From Opitutia bacterium (GTDB taxonomy: Bacteria > Verrucomicrobiota > Verrucomicrobiia > Opitutales > Opitutaceae): a DNA stretch of 64,000 nucleotides. The notes beneath the pieces are model-generated. The model saw only the letters and a list, made by a program, of their open reading frames with translations, had not been told where the DNA came from and did not search any database. Of this stretch, positions 1 to 7,577 are shown in pieces. Position 1 is the first letter of the stretch. The number at the start of each line of letters is the position of its first letter. A program made the translations under genes and the position numbers. The stretch is from assembly GCA_947474365.1 (NCBI GenBank), contig CANJIU010000001.1, forward strand, positions 1-64,000, read 5' to 3'.

Positions 1-70
1 GTTGCGGGCGCGGCGAAATTTGACCTTGCGCAAGACTCCTTGCGGCCTACCTTCCCGAATTCTGCGGTGA

Positions 71-147
71 GTCCCCATCGTCTAGCCTGGTTAGGACGCC
101 ACCCTTTCACGGTGAGAACCGGGGTTCGAATCCCCGTGGGGACGCCA
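71..147 (+). tRNA. tRNA-Glu (anticodon UUC)
   Basis: The acceptor arms GTCCCCA and TGGGGAC pair, followed by discriminator G and an encoded CCA at 145-147. The anticodon loop CTTTCAC (104-110) carries TTC at 106-108, which reads Glu codons. The T arm contains GGTTCGAATCC. The outermost anticodon-stem pair looks like a C-A mismatch, the other four pair normally. An integrase gene begins 71 bases downstream in the same orientation, so the 3' half of this tRNA is the likely attachment site of an integrated element. Confidence 0.96.
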
Positions 148-154
148 ATTAAAC

Positions 155-181
155 GCCTGATAGCAAAGGCTTTAATTTTTT
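155..181 (+). terminator. Possible intrinsic terminator of the tRNA
   Basis: A short GCCT/AGGC stem with an 8-base loop is followed by a T-rich run (TTTAATTTTTT). The stem is only 4 bp, so the T-tract is the main evidence. The stretch could equally be part of the attachment-site arm of the integrated element. Confidence 0.35.
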
Positions 182-190
182 GGGCTGCTA

Positions 191-213
191 GGTTGCCAGT
201 TGTCGTGGCAACC
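191..213 (+). promoter_or_regulatory. Inverted repeat just upstream of the integrase start
   Basis: GGTTGCCA and TGGCAACC form a perfect 8-bp inverted repeat around a 7-base spacer and end 5 bases before the integrase ATG at 219. Its position over the expected ribosome-binding region suggests either translational control or a binding site for an element-encoded regulator or the integrase. No function is proven by the sequence. Confidence 0.4.
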
Positions 214-218
214 TAAGC

Positions 219-1442
219 ATGAAACAGGCAACGAAACTCGCCGTCGCTCCGTTCGAAAATCGCAACGGCTCCACTTCATTTCGCGTCATCGGATGGCTGC
301 ACGGCGAGCGGGTGCGAATGAATTTCAAGACCCGTGAGGAAGCGTCGGCGGAGAAGGCCGCATTGGAAATTCAGTCGCTCCAGGCGACACATGGGATGCG
401 GTCAGTCCCGACCACGCTGTCGATTGAGCAGGTGCGTGATGCCGAAGTGGCCTACCGTCGGCTCGCAGAGAATTCCCGTCCGCTCTCGTTTTACCTCGAT
501 TTTGCGCTGGCTAATTACCGCGAGCCAGAAAAACAAAAGCCGCTTGGCGACGCCATCGCCGACTATGTTGCGGCGAAAGAGCGGGAGTTTGAGCAGGACC
601 AGATTTCTGAACCGCAATTCGACCGCATCGGGTGGGAACTGAAACGGCTGGCGGTTTACTTCAAGCGTAAGACGGTGGCCGAAATCACCGCATCGGCGTT
701 GGTCACGTTCCTGGAGGTCGGCCAGCCCGGCATGAAAACCTACAACAACCGGCGCGGCATTCTCTCCACCTTTTTCAAATTCTCGTTTCAGCGGGGCTGG
801 ATCGCCGAGAATCCGATTCCGAAGGTGCCGCATTTCCGCATTCGCCGCCGGAGGGGTGTGGCGCAGACGCTCTCAGTCGCGCAGGCCCGCGCACTCATGG
901 AACATTTCGAGAAATTCGAAGAAGGTCGTTGGGTGCCATATTTCGCTCTCTGCCTCTTTGCCGGAATTCGTCCCTGCGTGCCCTACGGCGAGATTTCAAA
1001 GCTCAAACCCGATGCGGTGAATCTCGAAACCGGCATCATTCACATTTCGGCGGAGGTGTCGAAAGTCAGGGAGCCACGCAAAGTGACGATCCAACCAAAC
1101 CTTGCCGCGTGGCTACGGGCCTATCCGCTCACAAAATTCCCCATCGTAGTCCGCGATTTCAAAAAGCGTCGCGAGAAGTTTCGTGACCAGTTCCATCTCA
1201 CACACGATGTGCTGCGCCACACGTTCATTTCGATGTTCGTGGCAAAATTTCGCTCGATCGGTGAAGCAGCTATCCAGGCGGGCAATTCCGAGTCGATCAT
1301 CCGGAGGCACTATCTCGATTTGAAGTCGATTGCTGACGCTGATGAATTCTTTGGCATTATGCCGCAGCGGGAACACTTCGCTGTTGCGAAAGGCGACATC
1401 GTCGAGCTGCCGCGCGATGTCGAAATTAGGGTGGCGGTGTAA
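219..1442 (+). CDS. Tyrosine recombinase / phage-type integrase
   Basis: 407-residue site-specific recombinase, normal length for tRNA-targeting integrases. A core-binding helical region lies at about 105-200 and the catalytic domain at 215-385. Visible active-site candidates are R251 (in LFAGIRP), K282, R333 in the DVLRHTF box, N356 in AGNSES replacing the usual His, and the nucleophile Y365 in RRHYLDL. Box II has Asp rather than His three residues before the Arg, a variant seen in many integrases. It sits directly downstream of tRNA-Glu in the same orientation, the classic arrangement of an integrative element, and a small excisionase-like gene follows it. All catalytic positions look intact, so it may still be active. 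Confidence 0.92.
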   Translation: MKQATKLAVAPFENRNGSTSFRVIGWLHGERVRMNFKTREEASAEKAALEIQSLQATHGMRSVPTTLSIEQVRDAEVAYRRLAENSRPLSFYLDFALANYREPEKQKPLGDAIADYVAAKEREFEQDQISEPQFDRIGWELKRLAVYFKRKTVAEITASALVTFLEVGQPGMKTYNNRRGILSTFFKFSFQRGWIAENPIPKVPHFRIRRRRGVAQTLSVAQARALMEHFEKFEEGRWVPYFALCLFAGIRPCVPYGEISKLKPDAVNLETGIIHISAEVSKVREPRKVTIQPNLAAWLRAYPLTKFPIVVRDFKKRREKFRDQFHLTHDVLRHTFISMFVAKFRSIGEAAIQAGNSESIIRRHYLDLKSIADADEFFGIMPQREHFAVAKGDIVELPRDVEIRVAV

Positions 1443-1480
1443 TCGTGGCGAGGGCGGCTTGACGTGCATTCCCTAAGTGA

Positions 1481-1711
1481 ATGAACGAAACAGATACGGC
1501 TTCAAAATTGCCCGGCCACCTGACCGACATCGTGGGTTTGCGCGAGAGCGGCGTCTTTCCGTCTGGAAACGAACCGTCTATTCGGACCCTTCGGCAGTGG
1601 ACGAAACTCCGACGGATACCATCTCACAAGGTGGGACATTTCGTCTACTACGATCCGTCCGAAGTGGCGCTGCACATCCGCACAAAGCTGAAGGTTCCAG
1701 CTCGGGGGTGA
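1481..1711 (+). CDS. Small excisionase-like / MerR-type winged-helix protein
   Basis: 76-residue protein lying 38 bases downstream of the integrase on the same strand. The segment around residues 32-66 (PSIRTLRQWTKLRRIPSHKV then a short hairpin and YYDPSEV) has the layout of small helix-turn-helix excisionase proteins: a helix, an IP turn, a GxFVYYDP strand and a final helix. Such proteins direct integrase towards excision or control element genes. It ends 10 bases from the convergent stop of the next gene. The assignment rests on motif resemblance and context. Confidence 0.7.
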   Translation: MNETDTASKLPGHLTDIVGLRESGVFPSGNEPSIRTLRQWTKLRRIPSHKVGHFVYYDPSEVALHIRTKLKVPARG

Positions 1712-1721
1712 TACCACGAAC

Positions 1722-2435
1722 TCAATTCACGCTGGGGTCGCATGGCCCAAATGATCGGTTGCCGGTTGGGGCGTGATAATCGGCGCTCCGTTTTCGAATG
1801 GCATCGATGAATCCTGTAAGACCTTGAATTTCGGTCAAAGCCAGTTCCGCCGTCGACGCCGGCCACCGTCGCCACACTCCACGGAGCTGTTCGGCCGTCC
1901 GCGCGGCGGTGCGCAGATCCCGCATCAACCGAAAAGGAACGGTGCTGACACCGCTGTGTGCGTCTGAACGCGACTCAGCCAAGTGATGGCGAATGCGCTG
2001 CCGGAGTTCGGCAGTGGGGAGACCTTCCTTCTCCGCGAGGCCGAGCCATTTTTCGATTTCCTCGGGAACGGAAAAAGCCAGGGCAATTTCGCAGTGGTGA
2101 CTCCAAGTAAGCGCGTCATGGCGTCGAGACATTGGAATTCGCCGGCAAACCAGTTTGGCATTCCGCAGCGTGCCGGGATCGAGTCCGGCGACCGAGGCGC
2201 ACTGCGCGATCTGCCCGCGGCGGGGGGCGCGCTCATGCGCGAGAACGTCGCCGAGCCAGGCGGTGAGAGTCTGGCGCGATCCCTGGGTGGTTTGCGCAAG
2301 TTGAGCGAGACGCCCGATAAGTTCATGCCAGCCGGGTTCGTCGAGATCAGATGCCACGGCTAGTCCCAGGTGGCTCGCTCCGGTGAATGCTTTCGCTGGC
2401 AGCGCTGAGATGAGATGCAGCAACTCAGTTGGCAT
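1722..2435 (-). CDS. Unknown protein with ParB/KorB-like helix-turn-helix features
   Basis: 237 residues, no signal peptide or membrane segment. The middle contains a predicted helix-turn-helix (about 75-97, IAQCASVAGLDPGTL) followed by LTWSHHCEIAL (109-119) and a helical EEIEKWLGLAEKEG segment. This order is known from DNA-binding proteins of actinobacterial and phage-like elements that resemble the ParB core. It is the last gene of a four-gene minus-strand cassette and overlaps the stop of the gene before it. A DNA-binding role in element maintenance is an inference and the exact family is not recognised. Confidence 0.6.
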   Translation of the reverse strand: MPTELLHLISALPAKAFTGASHLGLAVASDLDEPGWHELIGRLAQLAQTTQGSRQTLTAWLGDVLAHERAPRRGQIAQCASVAGLDPGTLRNAKLVCRRIPMSRRHDALTWSHHCEIALAFSVPEEIEKWLGLAEKEGLPTAELRQRIRHHLAESRSDAHSGVSTVPFRLMRDLRTAARTAEQLRGVWRRWPASTAELALTEIQGLTGFIDAIRKRSADYHAPTGNRSFGPCDPSVN

Positions 2436-2817
2436 CGGATTTTTGGGCCGGCCGTGGTGGCAGGTGAAGCCGGCTTTGCATAGCGTTCACCTGAAGGCGA
2501 AAGCCCTCGGCCGTGATCCCGTGTTTCTTCGCGTAACTGCGCAGGCTGGTGCGGCCAAACTCGGCAATACCCGTTGCATGGATCAGGGCGTCTACCGCGA
2601 GATCGCGGTTCCGGGTGCAGGCCAATTCATAGATCAAATCGCGGACAGCCCGTAGAGTCGTAGCAGCTTCGCTCTCTGGGGGGAGAGCAAGCGCAGTGCG
2701 CAGCTCATCCACGAGTCCCAACTCGTCGCAGTCTTTGAGGAGGTCTTCCACACTCGGGCGCATAGCAGTTCGCGAAATTCCGACAGGATTCAACCGATCA
2801 CAGGCAATCCGATTCAT
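2425..2817 (-). CDS. Unknown small helical protein of the integrated element
   Basis: 130 residues, acidic N-terminal half with EDLLKDCDELGLVDELRTAL and a C-terminal segment (about 92-118) that could be a helix-turn-helix (SLRSYAKKHGITAEGFRLQV). The start overlaps the stop of the preceding gene in an ATGA arrangement, and its 3' end overlaps the next gene, implying translational coupling. The family is not recognised. The tight overlaps are the best evidence that it is a real gene. Confidence 0.55.
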   Translation of the reverse strand: MNRIACDRLNPVGISRTAMRPSVEDLLKDCDELGLVDELRTALALPPESEAATTLRAVRDLIYELACTRNRDLAVDALIHATGIAEFGRTSLRSYAKKHGITAEGFRLQVNAMQSRLHLPPRPAQKSDAN

Positions 2818-3143
2818 CGCGGGATGGTCGGGGCGATCCGGTCAGCACCCCGATGCTGTTTCCATCGGTGGCGGATCAATGTCAGGGCCGTTTCGCATTC
2901 GGCGAGCTGAGAATCCAAAAAGACGTCGAATTCGTCTGGCATGCGTCGTTTGACCCAAGTAGGCGTCTGCTCAAGACACGTTATTCGATCCGCAATGCAG
3001 GCGAGTTCGTCGTCCAAGTCGGCGACACCGTTCATGTCTTCCGTGGCGAGTAGGGCGAATTCATACATGGGATCGGCAGGCGGGACCCCGTGTTCTGCGA
3101 TGTCCCGGCGTATCTTGCCGCTAATTTCTTTGCGTGTCGGCAT
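2814..3143 (-). CDS. Unknown small protein of the integrated element
   Basis: 109 residues, rich in Glu, Asp and Ala, predicted largely helical, with no transmembrane segment. It begins MPTRKEISGKIRRDIAEHG and contains a Leu/Ile-rich helix (VADLDDELACIADRI). Its stop overlaps the next start by 4 bases. No family recognised. It belongs to the same co-oriented cassette and is probably translated from one transcript with its neighbours. Confidence 0.55.
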   Translation of the reverse strand: MPTRKEISGKIRRDIAEHGVPPADPMYEFALLATEDMNGVADLDDELACIADRITCLEQTPTWVKRRMPDEFDVFLDSQLAECETALTLIRHRWKQHRGADRIAPTIPR

Positions 3144-3188
3144 GGATCATTCGATTTGATGCAGCAACGGTCGCACACGAAGTGCACG

Positions 3189-3488
3189 TCAATTTCGACC
3201 TGGAGTAGAAATCGCACTTAGTATGTTCGGCCTGCCATCGGCTTTCGTCACGCGCGCGGGCCGGTGAATTGCCTTAGGTCGAATTCGGCGCCGGCCTGCG
3301 AAATCACCAATGCAATCCAAGTAATCTTTGGCGACACCGACGGCTGTGCGGTTGGCCAATTGATATTCAATCAAGGCAGCGGCGGTCGGGGCCTCCGCAC
3401 CTCGTTCTTTACTGATCAGGCGAACGGCGGCGGCGAAAACGCGATAATGCTCGCGACTCACCCGGACAGAGATCGTAGATGATTTCAT
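3189..3488 (-). CDS. Unknown small protein, possible ribbon-helix-helix type
   Basis: 99 residues, first gene of the four-gene cassette. The N-terminus MKSSTISVRVSREHYRVFAA has an alternating strand followed by a helix, as in ribbon-helix-helix regulators, but the second half is basic and disordered-looking. It may autoregulate the cassette. No homologous family could be named, so this is a structural guess. Confidence 0.5.
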   Translation of the reverse strand: MKSSTISVRVSREHYRVFAAAVRLISKERGAEAPTAAALIEYQLANRTAVGVAKDYLDCIGDFAGRRRIRPKAIHRPARVTKADGRPNILSAISTPGRN

Positions 3489-3690
3489 GTTGGCTGGAGG
3501 AGACGGTTTTCATGGTATCGTGAAGGATAACTCCTTGTCGTAGCCGAGAGCTGCGACCGGTATATGATTTATAGGTAAGCGACCAATCGCAGAGGAAACA
3601 TGCGTTGGGTCGGATTTGAAAGGAACGCGTGATAGTAGCACACCGCGCGGGCTCTTGTCTCGGCAACCGGTGCGAAAAAATCGGCGACGC

Positions 3691-4602
3691 CTACCATCGC
3701 GACGCCTCACGGACCCGGCTGGGCGGGCACCCGCGCAGTTTTCCGAACCAGCGCGCCATTTGGGTCTCGTCGCAAAACCCGCAGGCCAAGGCCACATCCA
3801 GCCCCTTCAGGTTGGTGGTCTGCAACAGGGTGATCGCGTTTTCCACCTGGCGGCCGCGAAGGTATTCCCGGGGTGTCTGGTTGAAAGAGTTTTTGAACAG
3901 GCGTTGGAAGTGATTTCGGCTGTAACCTGAGGCTCGCGCAAGCGCATCCACGTCGAATTCTTCGGCGTAGTGAACGTCAACATACGCCACGACGCGTTTC
4001 TCGGCGTCGATCGGGAGGCAACCTCTTCGTTCTGTAGATACCTGAGAACCGAAACAATAGTTAAGCACGTGTGCAGCCATCACGACCCCGAGCGCCTCAA
4101 CATACTGAGAGTTTTGCCGTTGCTCGCCGCGGGAAAGCTGACGGAAAACATTGGAGACTGGAGCTACCAACTCGTCCTCGCGAGTCAGTTCCGCAAGGTC
4201 GGCCACAGTTACGCCCTTAAAACTCGATGAGCCAGTTTCACGAAGAAACCGTTGTTCGATGATCAGCGTGACGGTCTGTTCGTTGGTTGATGCGGCAGTC
4301 ATTTCGGGCTCCCCGGCCGCGAGGACAATTACTACGGGAGGTTGAACCCGCACCGTGCCTACGTAGCGCAAAGGGAGCGGGGCAATTGCTCCGCAAACCC
4401 CAGCGATTTCGAGGAGCAGAACAATGCGCGCACGCGTTTCCGAAATTGTGTGTCTGGCTGGCTGAGACTGCCCGAATCGCACGCTCACATTCCGACCGGG
4501 ATAATATCGAGTGGCCGGTCTTTCTAGGCCGACTAGCCCTTCTGCTTTGGGCTGATCTGCCGTGCCGGACTGAGGGTAGTGAATCGGGGGTTGAGCTGGC
4601 AT
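3691..4602 (-). CDS. AraC-family transcriptional regulator
   Basis: About 303 residues from the ATG at 4602. A GTG at 4707 in frame would add 35 residues, but the shorter form fits the usual length and leaves a 9-bp inverted repeat (4610-4636) in the leader. The last about 108 residues form two helix-turn-helix units: DALARASGYSRNHFQRLFK and then DVALACGFCDETQMARWF, with the linker TPREYLRGRQVENAI typical of AraC/XylS C-terminal domains. The N-terminal half would hold the effector-binding domain but gives no substrate clue. It lies between the element genes and the hydrolase array, so it could belong to either. Confidence 0.82.
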   Translation of the reverse strand: MPAQPPIHYPQSGTADQPKAEGLVGLERPATRYYPGRNVSVRFGQSQPARHTISETRARIVLLLEIAGVCGAIAPLPLRYVGTVRVQPPVVIVLAAGEPEMTAASTNEQTVTLIIEQRFLRETGSSSFKGVTVADLAELTREDELVAPVSNVFRQLSRGEQRQNSQYVEALGVVMAAHVLNYCFGSQVSTERRGCLPIDAEKRVVAYVDVHYAEEFDVDALARASGYSRNHFQRLFKNSFNQTPREYLRGRQVENAITLLQTTNLKGLDVALACGFCDETQMARWFGKLRGCPPSRVREASRW

Positions 4603-4609
4603 GCCAAAA

Positions 4610-4636
4610 ATGGCTGCGCAGCGGTCACGCAGCCAT
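4610..4636. promoter_or_regulatory. 9-bp inverted repeat upstream of the AraC gene
   Basis: ATGGCTGCG and CGCAGCCAT pair perfectly around a 9-base loop, ending 7 bases upstream of the ATG at 4602. It could be an autoregulatory operator or a leader hairpin. If the longer GTG start were used the repeat would be coding. Confidence 0.35.
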
Positions 4637-4758
4637 CTTAACACTCTAAAGAATCCCTGCCGGCCTGTCTCGGCGAGCAGTGCGATTGTTTCGGCTCGGG
4701 ACACCACAGGGAAGTCGGCTGCCGTCTGCTGCTATTAGCACATCATGGGGGAGCAGCG

Positions 4759-6510
4759 TCAGCGAAACGTGCCGGCTTCATGAACGATCTCGCCTCCCAC
4801 GATGGTCACGGCGGCGCGCAGCTCGCGCAATTTGTCCTCCGGCTGCCGCAGAAAGTCGCCCGTGAGGATCGCGAGGTCGGCGAGTTTGCCGACTTCGATG
4901 GAGCCGCGGCGCTTCTCGTCGAAGCTCATCCACGCGGCGTCGATCGTGAACATGCGCAGCGCCTCCTCGCGTGAGATGCGCTGGTGCGCGCCGATGACTT
5001 TTCCGCCCTCGGTGCGGCGCGTGATCGCGGCCTGCATCGCGAGGAACGGGTTGTAGGGGTTCAGCGACGTGTCGGGGTCGAAGCCCATCATGTGGTCGGC
5101 GTTGAGCGCGACTTTGGCGCCGGCTTTCCGCCAAGTCTGGAGGCCGATGAAACTCTCCATGCGCTTCTGTCCGAGCGCGTCGAGCAACGCGTCGCCGTCC
5201 TTGAAAAACCATGCGGGCTGCGTGTCCACGACGACGCCGAGGCGCGCCACCCGTGCGGCGGTCGCGGAATCTGGAAAATAGGCGTGGATGAGATTGTAGC
5301 GCCGCGGCGCAACGGGGCTGTCGGCGTTGGAGGCCTCAATCGCATCCAGCACGACATCGACGCCCGCGTCGCCCGTGACGTGCGACGACATCTGCCAGCC
5401 GAGGCGGTGTGCGGTGCGGACGATATTCTTCATGTTTTCCGGCGCGATCCGCAGATCACCGCGGTAGGCGGGATCTTTGAAACCGTAGAGCGAGAACGCC
5501 GCGGGGCCGTAGGGCTCGCGCATGTAGGCGGTGCCGTAGAGCGCGCCGCCATCGACACCGACCTTGAGCGGGCCGACTTTCACCCAGTCGTCGCCGTCGC
5601 CGGTCTTGAACGGAATCGCGCGAATCGCCTTCTCGGTGGCCTCGACGGTGCCGTCGGTCGTGAGGCCGATGGTGACGGTCACGCGCACGGGCAGGCGGCC
5701 GGCGGCCCGGAGTTTTTCGTAGGTGCGGTAGGCGCCGACGTTGGCGTTGCGCTCCGTGATACTCGTGATGCCGATTTCGTTGTAACGGCGCAGGAGCGTG
5801 ACGAGGGAGTCGTGGTATTTTTCCTCGGACACGTTGCGCGCGGGGAGGAATTTCACGAGGAGCGCGCCGGCGTTTTCGATCACGCCGGTGGGCGCGCCGT
5901 TGGGGCCGAGGCGAACCGCGCCGCCGGGGGGCGCGACGGTGGCCGCCGTGATGCCGGCCGCGGCGATGGCGCGCGAGTTGAGGGCCTGCACGGTCTTGTT
6001 GGCGTATTGCCACGTGAACACGGCCGGATGATCCGGCGCGGCGGCGTCGAGATCGGCGCGATTCGGAATCCGCCGCTCGCGGATGCGTGTGACATCGACG
6101 CGCGGGAGCTGAATCCAGTTTCCGGCCGGCAGGGCCTTCGCCTGCTCGCGGACCCAGTCTTGAATCTCGACGATGGAGTGGAGTTGGCGGAAGGGCTGGC
6201 TCGCCTCGCCGCGGGCTGCGCCGGTCGCGTGGACGTGCGACTCGATCAGGCCGGGGATCACGGAGCGGCCGCGGGCGTCGAGGGTGCGCGTCTGCGGGCC
6301 GACGCGAGATTGGATCTCGGCGTCGGAGCCGACGGCGACAAACACGCCGTCCTTGATCGCCACGGCGGACGCGGTGCCGGACGCGGCATCGAGGGTGAGC
6401 ACGCGGCCGTTGAGCACGACAAGATCGGCGGGCGGCTCGGTGGCGTGGGACTGGACCACCGAGGCACGGTGCACGCAGAGGATGATGAGGAAGGTGAGGA
6501 TGGGTTTCAT
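4759..6510 (-). CDS. Exported YtcJ-like amidohydrolase
   Basis: 583 residues with an N-terminal signal peptide (about 1-24). The amidohydrolase fold begins with LVVLNGRVLTLD (30-41) and the metal-binding HVH at 92-94 inside PGLIESHVHATG. Later segments SSHVTGDAG and NADHMMGFDP match the metal and substrate loops of amidohydrolase family 3 (YtcJ group), and a C-terminal GSIEVGKLADLAIL closes the beta-sandwich. Members hydrolyse C-N bonds in cyclic or amide substrates and the substrate here is unknown. Export is somewhat unusual for this group. It is the last gene of the long minus-strand array. Confidence 0.88.
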   Translation of the reverse strand: MKPILTFLIILCVHRASVVQSHATEPPADLVVLNGRVLTLDAASGTASAVAIKDGVFVAVGSDAEIQSRVGPQTRTLDARGRSVIPGLIESHVHATGAARGEASQPFRQLHSIVEIQDWVREQAKALPAGNWIQLPRVDVTRIRERRIPNRADLDAAAPDHPAVFTWQYANKTVQALNSRAIAAAGITAATVAPPGGAVRLGPNGAPTGVIENAGALLVKFLPARNVSEEKYHDSLVTLLRRYNEIGITSITERNANVGAYRTYEKLRAAGRLPVRVTVTIGLTTDGTVEATEKAIRAIPFKTGDGDDWVKVGPLKVGVDGGALYGTAYMREPYGPAAFSLYGFKDPAYRGDLRIAPENMKNIVRTAHRLGWQMSSHVTGDAGVDVVLDAIEASNADSPVAPRRYNLIHAYFPDSATAARVARLGVVVDTQPAWFFKDGDALLDALGQKRMESFIGLQTWRKAGAKVALNADHMMGFDPDTSLNPYNPFLAMQAAITRRTEGGKVIGAHQRISREEALRMFTIDAAWMSFDEKRRGSIEVGKLADLAILTGDFLRQPEDKLRELRAAVTIVGGEIVHEAGTFR

Positions 6511-6560
6511 GGGCTGGCGTCGTCTTCGAGTTCAAATCTCCCTATCGAGCGCAGGGTGGT

Positions 6561-7568
6561 TCATTGGGTTGGAGAGGTGAGCAGGTTTTCCCTGAGGAAC
6601 CGCTCGATTTTTTCGAATGCCGCTGACACGCCGGGATCGTCCAGACCTTTGCCGCCGAAACCGTGCCCGCCGCCTTTGAGCGTGATGAACTCATGAGCGA
6701 CGCCGACCCGCCGCAATTCGGCCGACATGGCGACTGATTGCTCATACGGCACGTCGATGTCGTTGTCGCCATGCACGAGCAGTGTCGGAGGATAGTCCTT
6801 GCTCACGTTTCGAACCGGGCAAAAGCGGTCGAACCTTCGCGGCTGCGTCACTGGGTCGAAACCGACCACTTCCTGTGGCCACAAGCCGTTCTGCCGGCAC
6901 CAAGTGTAGAAGTTGCTCCGGCCCTTGGCGCCGCCATTGGTGGTCTCCTTCGTGCCGATGGCCTGATGCGCTTCCTCCTTGGTGAACAAGGTCCGCGTCT
7001 TGCGGTAAATCTCATGCGGCTTCGCATACCATTCCCCATCCACATCGCCGTAGCCGCTGATTGCGACGAGTGCTTGTGGCCGGGGCTCGACGGTGAACCC
7101 GGCAATGAGCGAGAGATAGCCACCGGCGGAGACGCCGACAACGGCAACCCGCTTCGGGTCAATTTGGTAAAGTTCCGGCCCCTTGCTGCGAACCCACGCG
7201 ATGGCGTCTCGAACGTCCTCGATGATGGCCGCGAGCTTCGTCTCCGGCGCGAGTCGGTAGTCGATCGAGACAATCACATGGCCAGCGTTGAGGAAGCGCT
7301 GACGTTGCTCGACATCCGGGCCGCCGCGCCCACCCGTGATCAAGCCGCCGCCATGAAGCCACACGATGACGGGCCTCACGTCGTCACCGGGCATGCGATA
7401 CACGTCCGCCTTGATGGCCAAGTCGCCGACGGTTTTGTAGGTGTAGGTTTTGCGGTCGGCAGACGGGGCAGCGGCGCTGACATCGCGAATTGCGACGAGG
7501 CCAAGCACGAGCGCGACCACGGCGAAATATTTTTTCGATTTTCGGGACATGCACATGACGAAATTCAC
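6561..7568 (-). CDS. Exported alpha/beta hydrolase (HGGG carboxylesterase type)
   Basis: 335 residues with an N-terminal hydrophobic signal (about 12-33). In-frame Mets at residues 5 and 7 are alternative starts giving a more compact signal peptide. HGGG at 72-75 forms the oxyanion hole, the nucleophile is Ser147 in GVSAGG, LLVHGDNDIDVPYEQ supplies the acid and GGGHGFG the His. This is the BD-FAE/acetyl-esterase-like group, acting on acetyl or feruloyl esters of plant glycans or on small esters. It follows the upstream oxidoreductase by 9 bases. Confidence 0.87.
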   Translation of the reverse strand: MNFVMCMSRKSKKYFAVVALVLGLVAIRDVSAAAPSADRKTYTYKTVGDLAIKADVYRMPGDDVRPVIVWLHGGGLITGGRGGPDVEQRQRFLNAGHVIVSIDYRLAPETKLAAIIEDVRDAIAWVRSKGPELYQIDPKRVAVVGVSAGGYLSLIAGFTVEPRPQALVAISGYGDVDGEWYAKPHEIYRKTRTLFTKEEAHQAIGTKETTNGGAKGRSNFYTWCRQNGLWPQEVVGFDPVTQPRRFDRFCPVRNVSKDYPPTLLVHGDNDIDVPYEQSVAMSAELRRVGVAHEFITLKGGGHGFGGKGLDDPGVSAAFEKIERFLRENLLTSPTQ

Positions 7569-7577
7569 GGAGCAGTT

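Noticed and set aside
1-70. Partial gene at the left edge
   Set aside because: Seventy bases are too few to support one, and no conserved motif was seen.
4984-6696. Long plus-strand reading frame of 570 codons
   Set aside because: It is the antisense image of the amidohydrolase gene, rich in Arg/Val/Gly/Ala as expected for GC-rich shadow frames.
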